Assembly: GCA_035525455.1 (NCBI GenBank) | Contig: DATLEF010000170.1 | Span: 1-43,293 of the forward strand | DNA length: 43,293 nt | Direction of reading: 5' to 3' | Source: JAQGMV01 sp035525455 | Lineage (GTDB): Bacteria; Pseudomonadota; Gammaproteobacteria; Burkholderiales; SG8-41 | Shown here: positions 1 through 9,680 of the stretch, one piece after another | Position numbering within the stretch: position 1 is the stretch's first letter | How the letters are laid out: every line of letters begins with the position of its first letter | The notes under the pieces: model-generated | Told to the model about the DNA's origin: nothing | Database searches by the model: none | What the model saw: the letters and a program-made list of their open reading frames with translations, nothing else | Position numbers and translations under genes: made by a program

Positions 1-47
1 ACGAACAGAGAGAAACCCTTGGTTTCCCTCCGTAACCTCCCTTCCTT
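1..47 (-). repeat. Interspersed hairpin repeat, copy A
   Basis: Read on the minus strand, this carries a purine-rich flank (GGGAGGTTACG), a 10-base stem arm GAGGGAAACC, a 3-base loop, the arm GGTTTCTCTC, and the tail TGTTCGT. One stem pair is mismatched (A opposite C). The same layout occurs twice near 30.3 kb in the opposite orientation. The copy may continue left of the window, and its function is unknown. Confidence 0.75.
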
Positions 48-66
48 AAAACCGAGGGGTATGGAT

Positions 67-579
67 ATGGTCGAGAAATTGGAAGCAGTGCAGGCGAATA
101 TCGTCACGCTGGACGTCGATGCGATCGTGAACGCAGCGAATACCACGTTGCTCGGCGGCGGCGGAGTCGACGGCGCGATCCACCGCGCTGCGGGGCCCGA
201 GCTGCTCGCCGAGTGCCGCACGCTCGGCGGGTGCCAGACGGGTGAGGCGCGCATCACGCGCGGCTATCGCCTGCCTGCGCTCCACGTCATACATACGGCG
301 GGACCGGTATATCGCGACGGACGGCACGGCGAGCCCGAGTTGCTCGCCTCGTGCTATCGCTCGAGCCTCGCACTTGCCGCTGAGAACGGCGTGCGCACAA
401 TCGCGTTTCCCGCAATCAGCTGCGGCGTTTATGGCTATCCGCTCGAAGACGCGATTGCAATCGCCGTTCGCGAATGTGCCGAGGGAGTCAAACGCCATCC
501 GACGCTCGAGCGCATCGTGTTTGCGTGCTTCGATGCGCGCACGTGCGGCCTTTACGAAAAGGAGCTCGCGACGCCGTAG
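67..579 (+). CDS. Macro-domain protein, O-acetyl-ADP-ribose deacetylase type
   Basis: A single macro domain of about 170 residues, the usual length for the MacroD/YmdB group, which hydrolyses O-acetyl-ADP-ribose and removes ADP-ribose from acidic residues. Visible signatures are IVNAANTTLLGGGGVDGAIH near the N-terminus (the NAAN and GGGGVDGAI ligand-binding segments) and AISCGVYGYPLEDA further on (the second phosphate-binding loop). I chose the ATG at 67 because GAGGGG at 54-59 lies 7 bases upstream of it; the in-frame ATG at 61 touches that Shine-Dalgarno and seems less likely. It precedes the leucine-degradation genes by 56 bases, but no functional link is evident. Family assignment is firm; the substrate in this organism is inferred. 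Confidence 0.88.
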   Translation: MVEKLEAVQANIVTLDVDAIVNAANTTLLGGGGVDGAIHRAAGPELLAECRTLGGCQTGEARITRGYRLPALHVIHTAGPVYRDGRHGEPELLASCYRSSLALAAENGVRTIAFPAISCGVYGYPLEDAIAIAVRECAEGVKRHPTLERIVFACFDARTCGLYEKELATP

Positions 580-635
580 ACCTCCCGGGTGACCGCGCCG
601 CGGCGAACCCGGAGCGTCTCGCGATCGAATCTCAT

Positions 636-2240
<1,605 letters not shown>

Positions 2241-2343
2241 AATCACCCGCTGCAAGCCGTGACCGGTGGCGTCAAAAGCGCCCATGTCCCACACGCGCTT
2301 TGCGCGATCTCACATCTCATCCGCGGTGCTTCCCGCTAGCCCC

Positions 2344-3201
2344 ATGCCTGAAAAAATCATTACGCGCATCGACGAGAACGGCAACGCGACCGTCATGCTG
2401 AACCGGCCTGAAGTGCACAACGCGTTCGATCCGGAGATGGTCGAAGCACTCACGGCGGCGTTCGGCCAGCTCGCGGGAAACACCGCGGTGCGCGCGGTCG
2501 TGCTGCTCGGCGCGGGTCAGAATTTTTGCGCAGGCGCCGATATCACTCACATGAAAAAAAGCGCGATCTTCGGCGAGAAAAAGAACTATGAGGCGGCGTT
2601 GAAATCGGCGCGCATGCTGCATGCGCTCTATACCCTCCCGAAGCCGACGATCGCATGCGTGCGCGGCGCCGTTCGCGGAGGCGGGTGCGGCCTCGTTGCG
2701 GCGTGCGACATCGCGATCGGTGGACGCAGTGCGACTTTCCGACTCTCCGAGGTGAAGCTCGGCGTCATTCCGGCGATGATCAGTCCCTACGTGATCGCCG
2801 CGATCGGAACCCGCATGTCTCGGCGCTACATGCTCAGCGGCGAGGAATTCGATTGCGCCGAAGCGTACCGCATCGGGCTCCTGCATGACATCACCGAGGA
2901 AGACGACCTTGGCGCGCGCATCGGCTCAATGCTCGGCCATCTCTATACCAGCGGCCCGAACGCACTCGCGGCCGTGAAGCAGTTGATTCCGCTGAGCGCC
3001 CACGCGGAAATCGGCGCCGGGATCATCGAAGAAACATCGCGCCGCATCGCTCGACTCAGGGCGACGCCCGAAGCACAGGAAGGCCTTTCCGCATTTCTGG
3101 AAAAGCGCAAGGCACACTGGATGGAACCGCCGGTCACCGCGACGAAAGGAAAACCGCCCGCCAGAAAGAAACGAAGCGCCAAAGAACGAAGCGCGAAGTA
3201 A
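2344..3201 (+). CDS. liuC: Enoyl-CoA hydratase/isomerase family, probable methylglutaconyl-CoA hydratase
   Basis: A crotonase-fold protein that probably hydrates 3-methylglutaconyl-CoA to HMG-CoA, the step after the carboxylase encoded just upstream. The oxyanion-hole segment FCAGADI is near residue 61, GGGCGLVAACDIAIGG near 112, and the catalytic-Glu segment SEVKLGVIPA near 135. The absence of a Glu in the second segment and the following ISPYVI match LiuC/AtuE-type hydratases as I remember them. The ATG at 2344 (MPEKIITRID) was preferred over the ATG at 2266, which adds 26 residues without family character. The last 20 or so residues are a basic, repetitive tail (KRSAKERSAK) created by a short DNA tandem repeat that runs past the stop codon. 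The exact substrate is inferred from context. Confidence 0.82.
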   Translation: MPEKIITRIDENGNATVMLNRPEVHNAFDPEMVEALTAAFGQLAGNTAVRAVVLLGAGQNFCAGADITHMKKSAIFGEKKNYEAALKSARMLHALYTLPKPTIACVRGAVRGGGCGLVAACDIAIGGRSATFRLSEVKLGVIPAMISPYVIAAIGTRMSRRYMLSGEEFDCAEAYRIGLLHDITEEDDLGARIGSMLGHLYTSGPNALAAVKQLIPLSAHAEIGAGIIEETSRRIARLRATPEAQEGLSAFLEKRKAHWMEPPVTATKGKPPARKKRSAKERSAK

Positions 3202-3230
3202 ACGAAGCGCCAAGAAACGAAGCGCCAAAT
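3170..3230 (+). repeat. Short tandem repeat, four units of about 15 bases
   Basis: Four near-identical units beginning AACGAAGCGC start at 3170, 3185, 3201 and 3216. The first two encode the basic tail of the hydratase. The third begins on the last base of its stop codon, and the fourth runs into the start codon of the HMG-CoA lyase remnant. One unit has CGCGAAG where the others have CGCCAA. Confidence 0.8.
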
Positions 3231-3330
3231 GATGATCCTGCCCCCAAAAGTGAGGCTCGTCGAAGTCGGTCCGCGCGATGGATTGCAATTCAGGAGACAC
3301 GATGCCGTTATCGAATCCCGTTCCGCGTAA
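3229..3330 (+). pseudogene. HMG-CoA lyase remnant, N-terminus only
   Basis: From the ATG at 3229 the frame reads MMILPPKVRLVEVGPRDGLQ, the characteristic start of hydroxymethylglutaryl-CoA lyase (VEVGPRDGLQ carries catalytic-site residues of the family). Homology stops abruptly after the Gln codon ending at 3288. The next codons are unrelated and a stop follows at 3328-3330. About 280 residues of the normal enzyme are missing. HMG-CoA lyase is the last step of leucine degradation and often follows the hydratase, so this is best read as the stump left by a deletion or rearrangement whose breakpoint lies at about 3289, just before the Shine-Dalgarno of the next gene. It could still be translated as a 33-residue peptide. 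Confidence 0.8.
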
Positions 3331-3871
3331 GCACATCCACACTCGCGCCATCGAGTGCAAAGGCTACGAGCGCGAAGACGGTTTATGGGACATCGAAGCC
3401 CATCTTGCCGACACGAAGACCTACGTACACACGCGGCGTCACGGAGGCAGCCAACGCCAGCCGGGCGAGCCGGTGCACGACATGTGGCTGCGGCTTACGA
3501 TCGATCTCGATTTTCATATTCACGACGCAGAAGCCCGCACCGACGCCGGTCCTTACCCGATCTGCGGTGACATTGCGCTCAATTTCAAAGCGCTGATCGG
3601 AGTAAAGATCGGTCCGGGCTGGCGCCGCGAAATCAAAGCGCGCCTGGGGGGCATCAAAGGCTGCACGCATCTCGTCGAGCTGCTCGGGCCGTTGGGCACA
3701 ACCGCCTATCAGGCAACCGGCCGGGCGCGTGAAGCGCGCAATGCCGGCAAAGCGCTGAAGAAGAAACCGTACCAGATCGGATCGTGTCACGTGTACAACG
3801 AAGAGGGACCCGCGGTGCTCGAGCGCTGGCCGCAATTCTACAAAGGCCCGGTGTCCGAGAAGTCTTCGTAG
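3302..3871 (+). CDS. DUF2889 family protein
   Basis: A 189-residue soluble protein of unknown function. The N-terminal pattern (RKHIHTRAIECKGYEREDG, then DGLWDIEAHLADTKTY) and the middle block DMWLRLTIDLDFHIHDAEA resemble DUF2889 proteins. The block GCTHLVELLGPLGTTAYQ in the second half is also typical. There is no signal peptide or membrane segment. The ATG at 3302 has AGGAGA 6 bases upstream; a longer frame from 3278 ignores that site. The gene begins inside the terminal codons of the HMG-CoA lyase remnant, so it may now ride on the liu transcript. It converges with the flavoprotein operon on the other strand. I do not know its biochemical role. Confidence 0.75.
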   Translation: MPLSNPVPRKHIHTRAIECKGYEREDGLWDIEAHLADTKTYVHTRRHGGSQRQPGEPVHDMWLRLTIDLDFHIHDAEARTDAGPYPICGDIALNFKALIGVKIGPGWRREIKARLGGIKGCTHLVELLGPLGTTAYQATGRAREARNAGKALKKKPYQIGSCHVYNEEGPAVLERWPQFYKGPVSEKSS

Positions 3872-3896
3872 TCGGGGTTTCGGGGCCGCTCTATTT

Positions 3897-5363
3897 TTAC
3901 TTTCGTGTTCTCAAGTCGCGCAGTACGGTGTGCGCAGCATGCATACCTGCAGCACCTGGCACGCCCGCGCCGGGATGCATTGCGGGACCGCACAGATAGT
4001 AGCCGCGAATCGGCGTGCGATAGCGGGCCAGATCGGGAACGGGCCGCATCCAGAGGAACTGATCGAGCGCGAGCTCGGCGTGATACGGCTGGCCTTCCGG
4101 GTAGCCGAATTCGCGCTCCAGCGCTTGCGGCGTGCGCACGGTGTGGTCGACAAGAGAGCTCACGATGCCAGGCGCAGCCGCTGCGATTGCGTCGAGGACT
4201 GTGCGCCCCAACGCCTGCGCGCGCTCGGCGTCCCATGTGCCGTCCTGCACCGCGTAGGGCGCATACTGGACATGCACGTGCACCGGGTGCTCGCCGCCTT
4301 CAGCCGTACCTGCGTAGCGCGCTTCGATGAACGGCTCGCGCGACATCCGCCCGTACTTGGCGTCGTCGTACGCGTGTTCCATGTAATCGAGCGACGGCGC
4401 GATCGTGAGCGTGGTGAAGCCGGGATCGCGATCCAACGCGAGCGTGACCTCGGCCGTTACGCCCCGGCTGCGGATCCGCCGCACCGCACGAACGAGCTCC
4501 GGATCGAGCCATGCCGCATCGACGACATCGAGCAGTGCGTGCTGCGGGTGAGCGCCTGAGAGCACGACCGAAGCGTGAATCTCCTCGCCGGTCGCGAGCT
4601 GCACGCCTTCCACCGTACCGCCTTCGACGATCACCCGCAGGGCACGACCTTCGAGCATGCTTGGACCCGGCAGCGCGCGCAGCACACCATGCACGTTCGA
4701 CAGCGGCTGTCGAAAAACGCCGGGCGGACATCCGGCGTGATGATGCAGAAAGTTGAGCGCAGTGCCGCCCGAGCGCGGGCCCTGGCATAGGTGCATGACG
4801 CCCATCGTGCCGAGCGCACCTTTGAGCGCGTCGCTCTCGAACCATTCGTCGAGCAGATCAACAATCGACATCGGCAACACCCGGAACAAATCGGTCATGC
4901 CTTGCCGGCCGAGACCGCGCACGCGCAACGCGAGTCGGGCGAGATCGAAACGACCAGCAAACGTACTCGCAAGCGGTTCGGGGGGCGGCGCGGCGTACAT
5001 CGCCTGCAAGAGTGTCGCGAGCGCATGCATGCGCTCGCAGAACGCCGCCCAGCGCGCACCATCGTGCCGGTTCACCTTGCCGATTTCCTCCGCTGAACGC
5101 GCGATGTCGCGCGTGAGCTCCAGGCGACCCCCGCCGGGCAGCTCTATCTGCAGCCACGGATCGCGCTGGTCGATGGACAAACCGTGTGCCGAGAGCTCGA
5201 GATCGCGCACGATCTGCGGCGCAATCCAGCCGGTTTGAAGAAAGCGCGGCTGCTGAGCCTGTCGATCATGCAGCAGACGTACGGACAGCCCGTTGCGCGC
5301 GAGATATTGCGCGGCTACGCACTCGTCGATGTCGTCGCCGATTACGATTGCGTGCGAGCTCAC
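3897..5363 (-). CDS. Phytoene-desaturase/PYROXD2-like protein lacking the dinucleotide-binding glycines
   Basis: A 488-residue relative of the FAD-dependent COG1233 oxidoreductases and clearly a paralogue of the protein encoded just upstream: they share DEWFES, an EYLERAYDDAKYG-like segment (here DYMEHAYDDAKYG), and a C-terminal TPIRGYYLCGPAMHPGAGV block. The expected N-terminal GxGxxG motif is absent: the corresponding stretch reads IVIGDDIDECVAA, with Asp and Glu at the second and third glycine positions. A GGNGS-containing segment present in its partner is also missing. It starts at a GTG whose first bases overlap the upstream stop (GTGA), implying translational coupling. It may be a non-catalytic partner subunit or a decaying duplicate; the open, full-length frame argues against simple decay. 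Confidence 0.75.
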   Translation of the reverse strand: MSSHAIVIGDDIDECVAAQYLARNGLSVRLLHDRQAQQPRFLQTGWIAPQIVRDLELSAHGLSIDQRDPWLQIELPGGGRLELTRDIARSAEEIGKVNRHDGARWAAFCERMHALATLLQAMYAAPPPEPLASTFAGRFDLARLALRVRGLGRQGMTDLFRVLPMSIVDLLDEWFESDALKGALGTMGVMHLCQGPRSGGTALNFLHHHAGCPPGVFRQPLSNVHGVLRALPGPSMLEGRALRVIVEGGTVEGVQLATGEEIHASVVLSGAHPQHALLDVVDAAWLDPELVRAVRRIRSRGVTAEVTLALDRDPGFTTLTIAPSLDYMEHAYDDAKYGRMSREPFIEARYAGTAEGGEHPVHVHVQYAPYAVQDGTWDAERAQALGRTVLDAIAAAAPGIVSSLVDHTVRTPQALEREFGYPEGQPYHAELALDQFLWMRPVPDLARYRTPIRGYYLCGPAMHPGAGVPGAAGMHAAHTVLRDLRTRK

Positions 5364-6946
5364 GCGTTCGCCCGGAGGATTGTGAGCGCTGCGTTGCGTC
5401 CCGATGCGCCCATGACTCCACCGCCCGGATGCGTGCCCGAGCCGCATTGGTAAAGACCGCGAATCGGCGTCCGGTATTTCGCCCAACCCGGCACCGGCCG
5501 CAGGAAAAACATCTGCTGCAGCGCGAGCTCGCCCTGAAAGATATTGCCTTCGGAGAGTCCCACGATGCGCTCGATGTCGGCCGGCGTGATGACCTGACGG
5601 TGCAGGATCGTCGATTTGATATTGGGCGCGTATTCCGCCAGCGTATCGATGACGGTGTCGCCGAACGCTTCGCGTGCCGCGTCCGTCCAGCCGCCTTGAA
5701 CGTTGTAGGGCACGTATTGCACGAAGCACGACATCACGTGTTTGCCGAGCGGCGCCATGGCTGGGTCGATCAACGATGGAATCACGATGTCCATATACGG
5801 CCGGCGCGAGACCTGTCCGTACTTCGCGTCGTCGTACGCGCGCTCGAGGTATTCGACGCTGGGGCTGATCGAGATCGCGCCGCGCAGATGCGGCCCGTCC
5901 GCCGGCAGCGCAGTGAACTTCGGAAGCTCCGAAAGTGCGAGATTCACTTTCCCTGAGGAGCCGCGAAACTTGAAGCGCTCGATCGCCGCGACGAACTCGG
6001 GCGCCAAGTGCGCGGCGCCGACGAGATCGATGAAGGTACGGCGCGGGTCCAGTCCCGACACGACGAGCTTCGCGCGAATCTCATCTCCATTTTCGAGCAC
6101 GACACCATCTGCACGTGCGTTCGTTACGAGCACCCGCGCGACCGGGGCATCGGTGCGAAGCTCCGCGCCGTGCTCGCGCGCGGCAGCGGCAATCGCACCG
6201 CTCACCGAACCATTGCCGCCTTTCGCAAAACCCCACGCGCGGAACACGCCATCGATCTCGCCCATGTAGTGATGGAGCAGCACGTAGGCCGTTCCAGGTG
6301 AACGCGGGCCGAGAAAGGTGCCGATGATGCCGCTCGCCGCTTTGGTCGCTTTGAGCGGCCCGCTCTCGAACCATTCGTCGAGGTAATCGGCGGCGCTCAT
6401 CGTGAGGAGCTTGTGAAGCGCATGGAAGTGCTGCGGGTCGAGTCCGCGCAGCCGCGAGGCGAGGCGCAGCATGCCCGCGACATCGCGCGGCGCGAGTGAC
6501 GCCGGATCCGGCGGCGTCATGGCGAGAAACGGCTTGATCGCGCGCGCCATCTGATGCATGAGCCGCCCGAACCCGTCGTACGCTTCGGCATCGCGCAGCG
6601 AGTGGCGCGCGAGCTCGCGCCGGTTCTGATCGTGGTCGGCCCATTGCCCGAGATAGTCGCCGTTCGGCAGCGGCGTCACCGTGCTTTCGAGCGGCAGAAT
6701 ATGCAGGCCGTGTCGCGGCAGCTCGAGATCGCGAATGATTTCGGGACGCAGCAGGCTGACGACGTAGGAGAAGACGGAAAAACGAAACCCGGGAAAGACT
6801 TCCTCGGTGACCGCGGCGCCGCCGAGGCGTTCGCGGCGCTCGAGGACGAGCACACGTTTGCCCGCGCCCGCGAGATAGGCGGCACAGACGAGACCATTGT
6901 GACCGCCGCCGATGACGATCGCGTCGTACGCTCGCGTCGTGCTCAT
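5360..6946 (-). CDS. FAD-dependent oxidoreductase, phytoene-desaturase/PYROXD2-like
   Basis: A 528-residue flavoprotein of the COG1233 group. The N-terminal Rossmann motif GGGHNGL (residues 13-19) is followed by an acidic end of strand two (LVLERRERLGGAAVTEE), as expected for FAD binding. The C-terminus has the second FAD-contact block RGLYQCGSGTHPGGGVMGASG. The family includes carotenoid desaturases and amine-oxidase-like enzymes; the substrate cannot be told from sequence. There are no carotenoid genes nearby. It is coupled by ATGA overlap to the GcvT-like gene upstream and by GTGA overlap to its degenerate paralogue downstream, so the three are very likely made together. A methyl- or amine-group oxidation feeding the folate-binding GcvT-like partner is a reasonable guess, no more. 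Confidence 0.82.
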   Translation of the reverse strand: MSTTRAYDAIVIGGGHNGLVCAAYLAGAGKRVLVLERRERLGGAAVTEEVFPGFRFSVFSYVVSLLRPEIIRDLELPRHGLHILPLESTVTPLPNGDYLGQWADHDQNRRELARHSLRDAEAYDGFGRLMHQMARAIKPFLAMTPPDPASLAPRDVAGMLRLASRLRGLDPQHFHALHKLLTMSAADYLDEWFESGPLKATKAASGIIGTFLGPRSPGTAYVLLHHYMGEIDGVFRAWGFAKGGNGSVSGAIAAAAREHGAELRTDAPVARVLVTNARADGVVLENGDEIRAKLVVSGLDPRRTFIDLVGAAHLAPEFVAAIERFKFRGSSGKVNLALSELPKFTALPADGPHLRGAISISPSVEYLERAYDDAKYGQVSRRPYMDIVIPSLIDPAMAPLGKHVMSCFVQYVPYNVQGGWTDAAREAFGDTVIDTLAEYAPNIKSTILHRQVITPADIERIVGLSEGNIFQGELALQQMFFLRPVPGWAKYRTPIRGLYQCGSGTHPGGGVMGASGRNAALTILRANA

Positions 6947-8130
6947 GAGCGTTTCCGGTCAGGATCGAAAAAAGGCTTCTTCACGACGCGCGCGGCCGCG
7001 CGCTTGCGCGCGTGCTCGACCGTGATTTCCATTTCCACCGGCGTCCCGGGCGCGGCCCAGCGTGAGCGCACGTGCGCCAGCGCGATGTATTTCTTCAGTA
7101 GCGGCGACCAGCCGCCACTCGTTGCGTACCCAGCCTGCTCTCCGCCCGCGTAGATCGGCACGCTCATGCGCCACGCAGTGGGAGGGAGCTGGGGCGCAAG
7201 CCGGGCTTCCGCGTACAGGCGCTCGAGCGCATCCCATTCGACTTCCACACCGACGAACTGCCATGCCGGTGCGTTTTCCGCTTCGCGTGCAAGCGCCGCC
7301 CTGCCGACGAACGTTTCCTTCTTGAGATTCACCGTCCAGGCGAGGTCGAGCTCGAACGGCGAAGACGTCTGTTCGTGCCGCAAGGCTTTGCGCGCGGATA
7401 CGTAATCCACGTCGAGCAGCATCAGCCCGGCTTCGATGCGCGCGAGATCGAGCGCGAGCATGCCGGCCGGCACGATCCCGTACGCGTTGCCTGCCTGCAT
7501 CAGTGCGTCCCATACCTTCAATGCATCTCGTGCATCGAACCAGAGCTCGTAACCGAGATCTCCGGTATAGCCGGTGCGCGAAATCGTAACCGGCACCGAG
7601 CCGATCGTCGCCGCGGTAATACGGAAATACTTCAGGGCGCTCAAATCGCAGTCGACAAGCGGCTGGATGACCGCCCTCGAGCTGGGTCCCTGCACGGCAA
7701 GCGCAGCGATTGCGTCGGAGACGTCTTCGACGCGCACGTCGAGACCCGAGGCATTGTCTTCGAGCCAGCGCAGATTGGGCTCTGCAGAAGTCATGCGCAG
7801 CGCGTGCTCGTCCAGGCGTGCGATCGTGCCGTCGTCGAGCACCTTACCGTCGCTGTCGCACCAGGTCGTGTACAGCACCTGCCCGATGGCCGAACGCTCG
7901 ACGTCGCGCGTGACGATTCGATTCAGGAGTCGCGCTGCGTCCTCGCCCGACACCGCGTATTTATAGAGCGGGGAGACGTCGATCAGCGCCGCGGAGCTCC
8001 TGATCGCGTGATATTCACGCTCGTGGTGAAGCTCATACGAGCTCGCCACGACATAGCCCGCCCAGCGGCGCCACGCGTGGCTCGCACAGAGCGCGACCGT
8101 GCGCGGGTGGAATGGCGTCGGTTTGAGCAT
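6943..8130 (-). CDS. GcvT-like folate-dependent aminomethyltransferase/demethylase family protein
   Basis: A 395-residue member of the glycine-cleavage T-protein superfamily, which moves one-carbon units between a substrate and tetrahydrofolate. The motif DGKVLDDGTI (residues 94-103) corresponds to the conserved Asp region of GcvT, and RTGYTGDLGYELW (185-197) to the RTGYTGE signature. LALDLARIEAGLMLLDVDY follows, as in T-proteins and in demethylases such as DmdA. It is not next to gcvH or gcvP and diverges at the N-terminus (MLKPTPFHPRTVALC), so it is unlikely to be the housekeeping gcvT. It is first in a three-gene operon with two flavoprotein-family genes. Dimethylglycine and sarcosine oxidases carry a flavin domain fused to a GcvT domain, so a split version of that logic is conceivable. 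No good Shine-Dalgarno is visible upstream. Confidence 0.78.
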   Translation of the reverse strand: MLKPTPFHPRTVALCASHAWRRWAGYVVASSYELHHEREYHAIRSSAALIDVSPLYKYAVSGEDAARLLNRIVTRDVERSAIGQVLYTTWCDSDGKVLDDGTIARLDEHALRMTSAEPNLRWLEDNASGLDVRVEDVSDAIAALAVQGPSSRAVIQPLVDCDLSALKYFRITAATIGSVPVTISRTGYTGDLGYELWFDARDALKVWDALMQAGNAYGIVPAGMLALDLARIEAGLMLLDVDYVSARKALRHEQTSSPFELDLAWTVNLKKETFVGRAALAREAENAPAWQFVGVEVEWDALERLYAEARLAPQLPPTAWRMSVPIYAGGEQAGYATSGGWSPLLKKYIALAHVRSRWAAPGTPVEMEITVEHARKRAAARVVKKPFFDPDRKRS

Positions 8131-8240
8131 TCAGGAAGGCAGGAAGCAACGAACTGCCGCTTATTATCAGCGGGCTCGCGCGGCGATGCACGCGCGGAAC
8201 GGGTTGGGCAGCACGTACGCGGATCGAGAGAGAGACCGAC

Positions 8241-9497
8241 CTACCAGCGCCCGAACGTATTCACCAGCCCGAACCACAACGCGCTGAGCTCCGCACCCAT
8301 GGGTTCATTGGCGATCGAGGCAGTCTTTGCTACCGCGGTATGCACCAGCACCAGCTTGAGTTCGGGGTCGACATAAATCGACTGCCCATAGACCCCGCGT
8401 AGCACGAAGCGCCGTTTCTCGCTCGGCATGGTCCAGAACTGATAACCATACCCATTCGACGCCGGCGTCACCTTGGGCGCAAAAGCCGCCGGATGCTTGT
8501 GCCAATCGGTGGCTTCCAGCAGATAGTCCCGAGGAATGATCTGCCTGCTATTGCTTGTGCCGTCGTTCGCCAGCAGCACGCCCAGCCGGCCCCAGTCCCG
8601 CAGCGTTGCGCTGAAGAATCCCGCGCCCCGCTCGAGACCATCGGGCGCGACGATCCACGTCGCATCGGCCTCGGCGCCCATCGGCTGCCACAATCTTTCC
8701 GACAGGTATCCGGAAAGCGTTTTGCCCGTCGCGGCGCGCAGCACCAAGGTCAGAACCTGCGTCTCGATCGACGCATACCGAAAGCGCTCGCCCTCGGGAG
8801 CTTCGCGCTCGTTGAATGCGAGCACGGCAGGAATGCTGCCCTTGGTTCCGTGCAAGAAGCCGAACTTTGCAGCATCGTCCTTCCTGCTGAAATTGTCTTC
8901 GGTGAAGCGCGCTCCGGAGCCCATGCGCAGCAGATTGCGGATCGCCGTTTCGCCATAGATATTGCCCTTGAGTTCGGGAACGTAGATGACGCCCTTGTCG
9001 TCCAGAGAGCGAATATGATTTTCGGACAGCGCCAACCCGATCGCAATGCTCACCAGGGACTTCGCCATCGAGTTGGACAGGAACCGATCCGTGGGCTTGC
9101 GCTCGTACTGATAGCGCTCTACGAGAATCTCGCCGTCCTTGATCACCAGCAGGCCGGTCGTCCGCTGGTGCGATAGATAATCGTCGACTGTATTGGCGCG
9201 GCCGGCAAAGCGGTACTGCAGCGGCAGCTCGGTTGCCGCCTTGGCGAGTGGCGAGGGATTGGCGGCCTTGTGCATCACGTGATGCGGATACAGCTTGTCG
9301 AGATTGGTGTACGAACCGACACGGACCGCATCATCGAGGTACCAATTTGCGCGCGTGCCGACGGGATAGCCTTTGGACTTGCCCAGGAGTTCCTCGTCCG
9401 GTGCGGCGTGCGCCACAGCGGAGCAGAACAGGTTCGCGGCCATGGCCGTGGCAAACAATGTGCGGCTGAGCCTGATGGCGATTGTCTCCTGGCTCAT
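8241..9497 (-). CDS. Exported serine hydrolase, class C beta-lactamase fold, NylB-like
   Basis: A 418-residue product with a Sec signal peptide (hydrophobic stretch at about 13-29, likely cleaved after AHA at 29-31), so it acts in the periplasm or outside. The catalytic SxxK motif is SMAK (143-146). The second motif is RYASIETQ, with a catalytic Tyr but Ser instead of the beta-lactamase Asn. SMAK with YAS resembles 6-aminohexanoate-dimer hydrolase (NylB) and related esterases more than AmpC, so resistance to beta-lactams should not be assumed. The ATG at 9497 was chosen because it begins the signal peptide; an ATG at 9533 adds 12 residues. It stands alone between the GcvT operon and tRNA-Arg. 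The substrate is unknown. Confidence 0.82.
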   Translation of the reverse strand: MSQETIAIRLSRTLFATAMAANLFCSAVAHAAPDEELLGKSKGYPVGTRANWYLDDAVRVGSYTNLDKLYPHHVMHKAANPSPLAKAATELPLQYRFAGRANTVDDYLSHQRTTGLLVIKDGEILVERYQYERKPTDRFLSNSMAKSLVSIAIGLALSENHIRSLDDKGVIYVPELKGNIYGETAIRNLLRMGSGARFTEDNFSRKDDAAKFGFLHGTKGSIPAVLAFNEREAPEGERFRYASIETQVLTLVLRAATGKTLSGYLSERLWQPMGAEADATWIVAPDGLERGAGFFSATLRDWGRLGVLLANDGTSNSRQIIPRDYLLEATDWHKHPAAFAPKVTPASNGYGYQFWTMPSEKRRFVLRGVYGQSIYVDPELKLVLVHTAVAKTASIANEPMGAELSALWFGLVNTFGRW

Positions 9498-9590
9498 CTC
9501 AAGCGCCACGCGGGACGAGCGGGGTTGCCACAACTTCAGAGCGCGACATGCGGTCGTCGGTCGTCACCCCGTCGGTCGTCAGTGAATTCG

Positions 9591-9667
9591 TGGCGCGCCC
9601 GGCGGGATTCGAACCCACGACCTTCGGCTTCGGAGACCGACACTCTATCCAGCTGAGCTACGGGCGC
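9591..9667 (-). tRNA. tRNA-Arg (anticodon CCG)
   Basis: A 77-nt tRNA with encoded CCA. On the minus strand the acceptor arm GCGCCCG pairs with CGGGCGC, followed by discriminator G and CCA. The D-arm has AGCTCAGCTGGATAGAG, the anticodon loop is CTCCGAA, and the T-arm contains GGTTCGAATCC. The CCG anticodon reads the arginine codon CGG. A promoter-like extended -10 lies just upstream. Confidence 0.96.
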
Positions 9668-9680
9668 AGTGCGGAGAAAA

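Noticed and set aside
474..635. A 54-codon upstream extension of the carboxylase beta subunit
   Set aside because: It overlaps the macro-domain gene in another frame and lacks family character; the ATG at 636 gives the normal length.
6943..8130. GcvT-like gene as the housekeeping glycine cleavage T protein
   Set aside because: It is not with gcvH or gcvP, is coupled to flavoprotein genes, and has an atypical N-terminus, so the symbol gcvT was not used.
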